A stretch of 8,734 nt of DNA from an uncultured Mycoplasmatota bacterium (GTDB lineage: Bacteria > Bacillota_I > Bacilli_A > RF39 > UBA660): contig CANDHX010000045.1 of NCBI GenBank assembly GCA_947384645.1, forward strand, positions 1-8,734, read 5' to 3'. Below the pieces are notes generated by a model. That model ran no database searches. It had not been told where the DNA came from and saw only the letters and a list, made by a program, of their open reading frames with translations. Positions 4,015-8,734 of the stretch are shown here, piece by piece; position 1 is the stretch's first letter; each line of letters opens with the position of its first letter. A program made the translations under genes and the position numbers.

Positions 4015-5403
4015 ATGCGAAAAACCATTCTTATGCTCATAAATGGGTTTGGTGTTGAAAAAAAAGGCTCCGATGAAGTATATAGTGCAAAACTTATGCC
4101 CAATTTGGATTATATGGTTAAGAACTATTTATTCGGAAGTCTGTCGACAAATGCTGGAGACTATAACAATGCCTATAGGATATTTAGCATGCCAGAAAAA
4201 CAAAAAGGCGAAGAAGACGAAATCGATTATTTGATTTTTGAGAAAAAATTAGATACCAATCCTGTTTTACAAAATGTACGTGATAACATTGGAGAAGAGA
4301 ATACCCTTCACATATTTTATACTTTGGATAGCTTTGCCGAATTTAACCAAGTAAAAGAATTTTTGAAAATAATTAATGCTCAGAAAAACAAAAAAGTCTT
4401 CGTTCATTTAATTATGACAGCAACTTCTACAGCTGCCTATGAGGACATCAAAAAAGTCATAAGTAAGATATCTTTTGAAATAAGTGAGTATTGTAAAATG
4501 GGAATGGTCGTCGGGCGAAATAAGATAAACGTCGACGATGTACTTAGAGCTTTCTATAGAGAACTCGGTGAGCATTGGAATGAGTCTGGTAAGAAGTTTG
4601 AGATATTAGAAAAAGAAATTATAAATCCAGAAGATGCCGGAATATTTATAATAACTGGTGGTTGTACTTTAAAAGAAAACGATTCGGTGTTATTTTTAAA
4701 CTATGACGATGTCGAAATGGAGAGATTTTATGCTGATATCACAAAGATGCCTTTAAAACAGTACAGTCTTTATCCATTTAAAGACGATGTGCCTTTTATG
4801 TTTAAAAGGGCAGATGACCGTTCTATCTCGTTTTCTACTACAGTCGAGAAATACGGAATTAGGATATTGCATCTCACGACACAAAATAGAATAAACGATG
4901 TTAACTTCTATTTGAATGGAATGGAAAAGAGAAAAAGTCCTAACATTACTTATGCCGTTAACGATATGGGATTGTTTAAAACGAAAGAAGCCGTTATAGA
5001 ACTTTTGACCAATAATCCATACGACGGATATATAATCGATTATACAATCGGTGGCTATAACAGAATGGAAGATATTAAAAGGGATTTGCAGAGTATCGAT
5101 GAGGTCATAAAGAATATAAGCGATGCCTCTAAAGAAAAGGATTATACCTTTATAGTATCGAGTCTATACGGAATGCACACTCCTGTCATGGAAGGTGTCG
5201 TAAATAAAGTCATCGACTTTTCTGGAAAAGTGCCATGCGTTTTTCAAAGCAATCTATTCCCAAAGCAAGAGTATTCGTTGAACGCAGGAACCACATATGG
5301 ATTACAGCAAACTTTTTTAACGAATATTTGTGATGAAGTAAAGGCTAACAAGCTCGTTCATAAACTGAGCAAGGTAGAAAAAATGCTTTCGAAGGGAAAA
5401 TAA
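4015..5403 (+). CDS. Degenerate phosphoglycerate mutase (iPGM)-like protein, probably inactive
   Basis: 462 aa from ATG 4015, chosen over GTG 4003 because that GTG lies inside the ribosome binding site AGTAGGGTG. Order and fold elements follow cofactor-independent phosphoglycerate mutase (GpmI, about 510 aa): KTILMLINGFG (3-13) for the N-terminal ILDGFG; GR near 167 for the SGRYY segment; DSVLFLNYDDVEMERF (223-238) for DSVIFYNFRPDRAIQ; RILHLTTQNRINDVNFYLNGM (283-303) for RIAETEKYPHVTFFMSGG; DGYIIDYTIGGYNR (337-350) for DAIILNFANPDMVGH; TFIVSSLYG (378-386) for AIITADHG. The expected metal and catalytic residues are missing: Asp of DG is Asn10, the GNSEVGH serine motif is lost, the D-x-x-x-H of NPDMVGH is lost, the DH of ADHG is Leu-Tyr, and the HTAH region is absent. 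The protein therefore looks like a pseudoenzyme of the alkaline phosphatase superfamily, perhaps a binding or regulatory protein. The frame is intact, so it is not a pseudogene. Glycolytic function is unlikely. Confidence 0.8.
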   Translation: MRKTILMLINGFGVEKKGSDEVYSAKLMPNLDYMVKNYLFGSLSTNAGDYNNAYRIFSMPEKQKGEEDEIDYLIFEKKLDTNPVLQNVRDNIGEENTLHIFYTLDSFAEFNQVKEFLKIINAQKNKKVFVHLIMTATSTAAYEDIKKVISKISFEISEYCKMGMVVGRNKINVDDVLRAFYRELGEHWNESGKKFEILEKEIINPEDAGIFIITGGCTLKENDSVLFLNYDDVEMERFYADITKMPLKQYSLYPFKDDVPFMFKRADDRSISFSTTVEKYGIRILHLTTQNRINDVNFYLNGMEKRKSPNITYAVNDMGLFKTKEAVIELLTNNPYDGYIIDYTIGGYNRMEDIKRDLQSIDEVIKNISDASKEKDYTFIVSSLYGMHTPVMEGVVNKVIDFSGKVPCVFQSNLFPKQEYSLNAGTTYGLQQTFLTNICDEVKANKLVHKLSKVEKMLSKGK

Positions 5404-5430
5404 AATGAAAAAGCGTCATTTAAAATATGC

Positions 5431-5459
5431 TTTACAAAAATTAAAGATTTTGTTATTAT
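5431..5459 (+). promoter_or_regulatory. Extended -10 sigma-A promoter
   Basis: TTTACA (5431-5436), a 17-base spacer and TATTAT (5454-5459), each five of six matches, with an extended TG at 5451-5452. It lies 30 bases before the ATG at 5490, giving that gene its own promoter apart from any read-through from 4015. Confidence 0.8.
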
Positions 5460-5489
5460 GTAACTAAGATATAAAAGGGTGTGAAACTA

Positions 5490-7070
5490 ATGAAACAATT
5501 AGATTTAGAAACAAGTAACTACAAACATAAAGAGGAAATAAAGACTTTTGTCGATGCTTTTAACGATTTAACCGATAAATATGTTAAGAGTTTCGATAAT
5601 TGTGATGCCGACTTGAATAAAGTAAAAGGAAACATCGATAAGAAAAATGCTTCTATAGGAAAATTAGAGGCTTCTTTAGTCGACTTAAATAAGAAAATAG
5701 ATGAGTTAACTTCATTAAAGGAACTTTCTAATGAAGAAATAAAGAGATTAAACGCTCAAAAGGGAGAAATCTCTTATACAGATAGTGAAGTTCAAAAGAT
5801 GGAATTGGACGACATAAATGCTCAAATAAGTTCTAAAAAAGGTAAAATTTCTAAAATCGATGCCAAAATGGATTCTACTAAAGCAAAGATTAAATCAGAA
5901 AGCGAAACTAAAAAGGCTCAAGAAAAAGAACTTAAAGATTTGGAGAATACGAAGAGAATCGAAGAAGAAGCTCTATATAAAACGGAGTCAATTCTTTCCT
6001 ATATTAAAGAGACTCAAGAAAGCTTGAATAAGGCCGTATTAGATATAATCAATACTCCTTATACGCCAGTCGTAGAAAAAGCTGAAGATTCTACCGAGAC
6101 TACAGAAGGTACAGAAACAAGTGGCGATGCTATTACTCTAGAGCCAGTTAAAGAGGATAATACTCCTGTGGAAGATAAAAGAGAAGTTTTGGAAGAAGTT
6201 TTAGCTGCTGAGAAGCGTGAGATAGTACTACCAGAAATTCCAGAAGATGCTAAAATGGAAGAAGATGAAGGTTCTATAATCGATGAACCAGAAGTCGATT
6301 CTCTATTAGGTATCAATTCTATCATCAACGAAGAGGAATTATCTAAGGAAATAGAAGTAGAAGAAAACACAGAAATTCCAGTGAGTGAACCAGTAGTCAT
6401 CGAAGAAGACGAAAAAAAAGAAGAAGTTATAGAACCTTCAACTGACGGAGTTAGTGACGATTTATTAGAAGAAGCATTCAGTAAGGAGTCTTTAAACTTC
6501 GATAGCTTTAGTCAATTTGCTAAAGATAAGATGATTCAAAATAGAGACCAAGTTATAAAGAATATCGAAATCTTGAAAAAACACAACGTTCCATTAGAGT
6601 ATACTGTCGACCAAAGCGAGATTTTCTACAATATTAGCAGTCAAGATTTAGACGATTTGTTAAGCATTATAACGACAGACGATGAAGGTAACGGCATGGG
6701 ATTCTCAATCGATTTCACTTATAACGTATTATCAGAATTATCTAAGATTAATGTAGATAAACTAATCGACGTATACAATAGTGAATTCATGAATGTAAGT
6801 GCAAAAAGTGGTATCATCAATCTATTAAAACTTACAAATCCGAATCTTACCGATTTTGAAAAGAATAGACGCACTAATATAGAAATTTTGAAATCTTTAG
6901 GTGCTAAAACTGTCGATGATATAGTAAGTAAGTATCCCGATTTTATAAATATGGATAATCCATTATTTGTAAACGTATTAAACGTATTCGATAAGAGCGA
7001 TTTAGTCGAAAAATTGAATACCGATATCGGAGTTATTCCTAAAATATTAGAATATTGGAAGAACAATTGA
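5490..7070 (+). CDS. Coiled-coil protein with acidic linker and helical C-terminal domain
   Basis: 526 aa from ATG 5490. A GTG at 5481 is in frame but forms part of the ribosome binding site AAAAGGGTGTG, so ATG is the better start (gap about 8 bases). Residues 15-187 are a long coiled coil rich in Lys, Glu, Ile and Leu, with Asp-Ile/Ile-Asp heptad-like spacing. Residues 195-330 are very acidic, with Glu, Asp, Thr, Val and Pro, and are probably disordered. Residues 335-526 are helical and contain two related units, NRDQVIKNIEILKKHNV (351-367) and KNRRTNIEILKSLGA (458-472), each followed by a segment predicted to be two helices. There is no signal peptide or membrane helix, so it is probably a cytoplasmic scaffold or adaptor. 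I do not recognise the family. Head-to-tail neighbours are the iPGM-like gene and, after a terminator, a membrane protein. No enzymatic motif is seen. Confidence 0.9.
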   Translation: MKQLDLETSNYKHKEEIKTFVDAFNDLTDKYVKSFDNCDADLNKVKGNIDKKNASIGKLEASLVDLNKKIDELTSLKELSNEEIKRLNAQKGEISYTDSEVQKMELDDINAQISSKKGKISKIDAKMDSTKAKIKSESETKKAQEKELKDLENTKRIEEEALYKTESILSYIKETQESLNKAVLDIINTPYTPVVEKAEDSTETTEGTETSGDAITLEPVKEDNTPVEDKREVLEEVLAAEKREIVLPEIPEDAKMEEDEGSIIDEPEVDSLLGINSIINEEELSKEIEVEENTEIPVSEPVVIEEDEKKEEVIEPSTDGVSDDLLEEAFSKESLNFDSFSQFAKDKMIQNRDQVIKNIEILKKHNVPLEYTVDQSEIFYNISSQDLDDLLSIITTDDEGNGMGFSIDFTYNVLSELSKINVDKLIDVYNSEFMNVSAKSGIINLLKLTNPNLTDFEKNRRTNIEILKSLGAKTVDDIVSKYPDFINMDNPLFVNVLNVFDKSDLVEKLNTDIGVIPKILEYWKNN

Positions 7071-7097
7071 TCTGTGATTATTTAAATTAGCTTTAAT

Positions 7098-7150
7098 AAA
7101 AGACTACTTGAAGCAAGCCTATTCGGTACACTTTGAGTTTGTCTTTTTTT
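7098..7150 (+). terminator. Long-stem intrinsic terminator
   Basis: AAAAGAC (7098-7104) pairs with GTCTTTT (7141-7147), and ACTTGAAG (7106-7113) pairs with CTTTGAGT (7131-7138) including two G-U pairs. A small GCC/GGT helix closes the tip, and the T-run extends to 7150. It ends the gene at 5490. The next gene starts only 22 bases later, so it either depends on read-through or has a promoter inside the hairpin region; the stem could then also act as an attenuator. Confidence 0.75.
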
Positions 7151-7172
7151 AAATACTAGAAAAGAGGTTAAT

Positions 7173-8531
7173 ATGAATTACAAATTGATTAAAATAGATG
7201 ATGAAACATTAAAATTAGAATCTCATGAAAGAAGTGGATATGATGTACTTCACGATTATATGGCAAATTATGTATCTTTTTTTGAGTATTTTGAAAAAAA
7301 GATATGTGAAGAAGAGAGTTTAGTTGATTTTATTTTAGAAAAAAATGTTTTGTCCATAATAACTATGCATTTTGAGAAACCTATATTTTATAAACGGACT
7401 TTTAAAATATTTATAGATGATAAACTTTTGAAAGAATCATCCTTTAGAGAAAAACTAAATTTTTTATTAAAACTTTTTAGAGATAAAAAATATCAGATCA
7501 GAGAAAAAATAAAACTAAAACAGCAGGAATACTATAGCGACTCGAATATGCAGGATATAGTTCGCATTTTATTGGATAGCTTTAATAATACTAGAACTAT
7601 TGGTGAAATCGATGATGAATTAGTAATCGCTTTATATCACTACATAAGGATTCACGAAAGAGAACTTTTGAAGTTAGAGAGAAAAGATATAAAAGGACTT
7701 AAAACAAAAAAATATATTGTCAATATGGGTCTGATTTTTATTGCTGGTAGTGCTTGTCTAGGTAATTTTTTATATTCTTTAGGAAGTTTTAGCTCGTTTA
7801 TTTTTGGTACTGTTTTATCTTCCTATATAGCTTTTGGCGGATTAGTTTATAAAAATTATAAATATTTTAAATCAATTACAGTAAAAGAATTTATGAGTTA
7901 CTGTAGAAGTAAATATTTTGAAGTTTTTAGGAAAAAAAATTTCTTTTATATAAATGGTAAAAGAGCTAATGATGAGATTTTTGATTTTATAAAATTAGAT
8001 TACTTTCATATGAGACATAGAACTGATATCGATTATAGAGATTTAATGGAAGATTTAGAAATACTACTCGAAGAAATTAAAGGAATCGTTGATGATGAAA
8101 AAACGGATAGGTTATATTTGATGCAATGTCTTTTAGATATAGAAATATTAATTTTTTCGAGAAAAAATAGAGGTCTTCCAAAAAACAAAAAAGATATAGT
8201 TATAAATAAAATTATATTGGATAGAAGATTAGAATATTTAGGAATAGATTTAGATAATTACGATAGTTTTATTCTCGACGCTATTCACAAATTAGTTGAA
8301 AGAATAGAAACATTTCCATATGAAGGTTGTGAATTAGAGGTTATAAAACTTTTAAAAATAGTATTAGAAGAACTATTGGGTGAAAATAGAAAAGTAGATA
8401 GACAAAAAGTTTTTTTAAAATTAGATAAAATAGAAAAAGAAATTGTTAAAAACATAAACGAAAATTATAGTGAAAAGGAAGTAATAGATTTTAAAAAGTC
8501 CTTTTTAGATGAAAAAAAATTTATATTATAA
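7173..8531 (+). CDS. Hypothetical protein with two central membrane helices
   Basis: 452 aa. The ATG at 7173 is preceded by AAAGAGGTTAAT, a reasonable ribosome binding site. Residues 1-178 are charged and helical. Residues 181-201 (YIVNMGLIFIAGSACLGNFL region) and 204-226 (GSFSSFIFGTVLSSYIAFGG region) form a hairpin of two membrane helices with a very short turn. Residues 230-452 are charged, Lys/Glu/Ile-rich and helical. Both soluble parts should lie on the same side, most likely the cytoplasm because the flanks are strongly basic (LKTKKY before, KNYKYFK after). No catalytic motif or known domain is recognised. By eye the gene uses fewer GTC, ATC and TCG codons and more ATA, TTT and AAA than the genes at 4015 and 5490, which might reflect a different history or expression level. 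No clear terminator follows it. Confidence 0.9.
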   Translation: MNYKLIKIDDETLKLESHERSGYDVLHDYMANYVSFFEYFEKKICEEESLVDFILEKNVLSIITMHFEKPIFYKRTFKIFIDDKLLKESSFREKLNFLLKLFRDKKYQIREKIKLKQQEYYSDSNMQDIVRILLDSFNNTRTIGEIDDELVIALYHYIRIHERELLKLERKDIKGLKTKKYIVNMGLIFIAGSACLGNFLYSLGSFSSFIFGTVLSSYIAFGGLVYKNYKYFKSITVKEFMSYCRSKYFEVFRKKNFFYINGKRANDEIFDFIKLDYFHMRHRTDIDYRDLMEDLEILLEEIKGIVDDEKTDRLYLMQCLLDIEILIFSRKNRGLPKNKKDIVINKIILDRRLEYLGIDLDNYDSFILDAIHKLVERIETFPYEGCELEVIKLLKIVLEELLGENRKVDRQKVFLKLDKIEKEIVKNINENYSEKEVIDFKKSFLDEKKFIL

Positions 8532-8672
8532 TTTTGTTGGTTGTAAACTTGATTAACACATTAATTTATGATAGTATTTTTAGTATAGAATAACTAGTAA
8601 AGAAAGTTAATTAAAATGTAGGGAAAAAATGACTTTTATATATAGAAATCTTAAAGAAGAAAGGACATTCAA

Positions 8673-8734
8673 ATGAGGGCACTAGATAAAAAGAAACGTG
8701 TAGCAATTGGAGTATGTGCTATAGCCATAATACT
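8673..8734 (+). CDS. N-terminus of a membrane-anchored or secreted protein, partial
   Basis: ATG 8673 follows the ribosome binding site AGAAGAAAGGA at a 7-base gap and opens a frame that runs off the window end. The 20 complete codons read MRALDKKKRV followed by AIGVCAIAII. This is a basic start and then the beginning of a hydrophobic stretch, typical of a signal peptide or N-terminal membrane anchor. The Cys at residue 15 is too early in the hydrophobic run for a clear lipobox. Nothing more can be said about function. The 140-base gap before it has no obvious terminator; TAGAAT (8586-8591) is a possible -10 without a convincing -35. Confidence 0.75.
   Translation, partial: MRALDKKKRVAIGVCAIAII

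Noticed and set aside
5404..5426. AAATGA/TCATTT hairpin after the iPGM-like gene as terminator
   Set aside because: The 6-bp AT-rich stem has no T-run after it.
5481..5489. GTG at 5481 as start of the coiled-coil gene
   Set aside because: It lies within AAAAGGGTGTG, the likely ribosome binding site for ATG 5490.
6059..6400. Minus-strand ORF rich in Ser and Thr
   Set aside because: It is the antisense shadow of the acidic Glu/Asp linker of the coiled-coil gene and has no ribosome binding site.

Overview
The window looks like a contig end from a low-GC, spore-forming Bacillota, probably class Bacilli. The reasons are the strongly AT-rich DNA, AGGAGG-type ribosome binding sites, consensus sigma-A promoters, U-tailed intrinsic terminators, and a small His/Met/Cys-rich protein of the spore coat protein D (CotD) type. 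No rRNA, tRNA, CRISPR array or transposase is visible. The genus cannot be told from the sequence. The first 46 bases are not biological: they match the end of the Illumina P5/TruSeq adapter with an 8-base index.

Layout: (1) 48-1970, a 5'-truncated unknown gene directly abutted by a second unknown gene, probably one operon. (2) 2041-2430, a CotD-like spore coat gene with a possible sigma-K -10 element and a hairpin just upstream. (3) 2431-4014, about 1.6 kb without a conventional gene but dense in signals. (4) 4015-7070, a degenerate relative of cofactor-independent phosphoglycerate mutase that has lost its catalytic and metal-binding motifs, followed by a coiled-coil/acidic protein with its own extended -10 promoter. 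(5) 7173-8531, a two-helix membrane protein of unknown function. (6) From 8673, the start of a membrane-anchored or secreted protein cut by the window end.

The most interesting part is region 3. It appears to carry two compact type I toxin-antitoxin-like modules. Each has a tiny hydrophobic peptide on the minus strand with an AGGAGG ribosome binding site (21 aa, 3052-3117; 25 aa, 3657-3734). Each faces a plus-strand small RNA with its own sigma-A promoter and intrinsic terminator, and the two transcripts would converge and overlap at their 3' ends (RNAs about 2856-3053 and 3562-3652). Both predicted toxin mRNAs also carry 5'-to-3' long-range complementarity, a feature of known type I toxin mRNAs. 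The second antitoxin-like RNA has a paralogue at 2486-2576 whose stem differs by a compensatory base-pair change and which has no intact toxin opposite it: an orphan antitoxin or a trans-acting RNA. Two further strong hairpins (2674-2700, 2733-2767), a 219-bp span bounded by inverted repeats (3301-3519) and a promoter-proximal dyad (3856-3889) complete the region. The RNA and toxin assignments are inferences from sequence organisation. I recognise no named family for either peptide or RNA.
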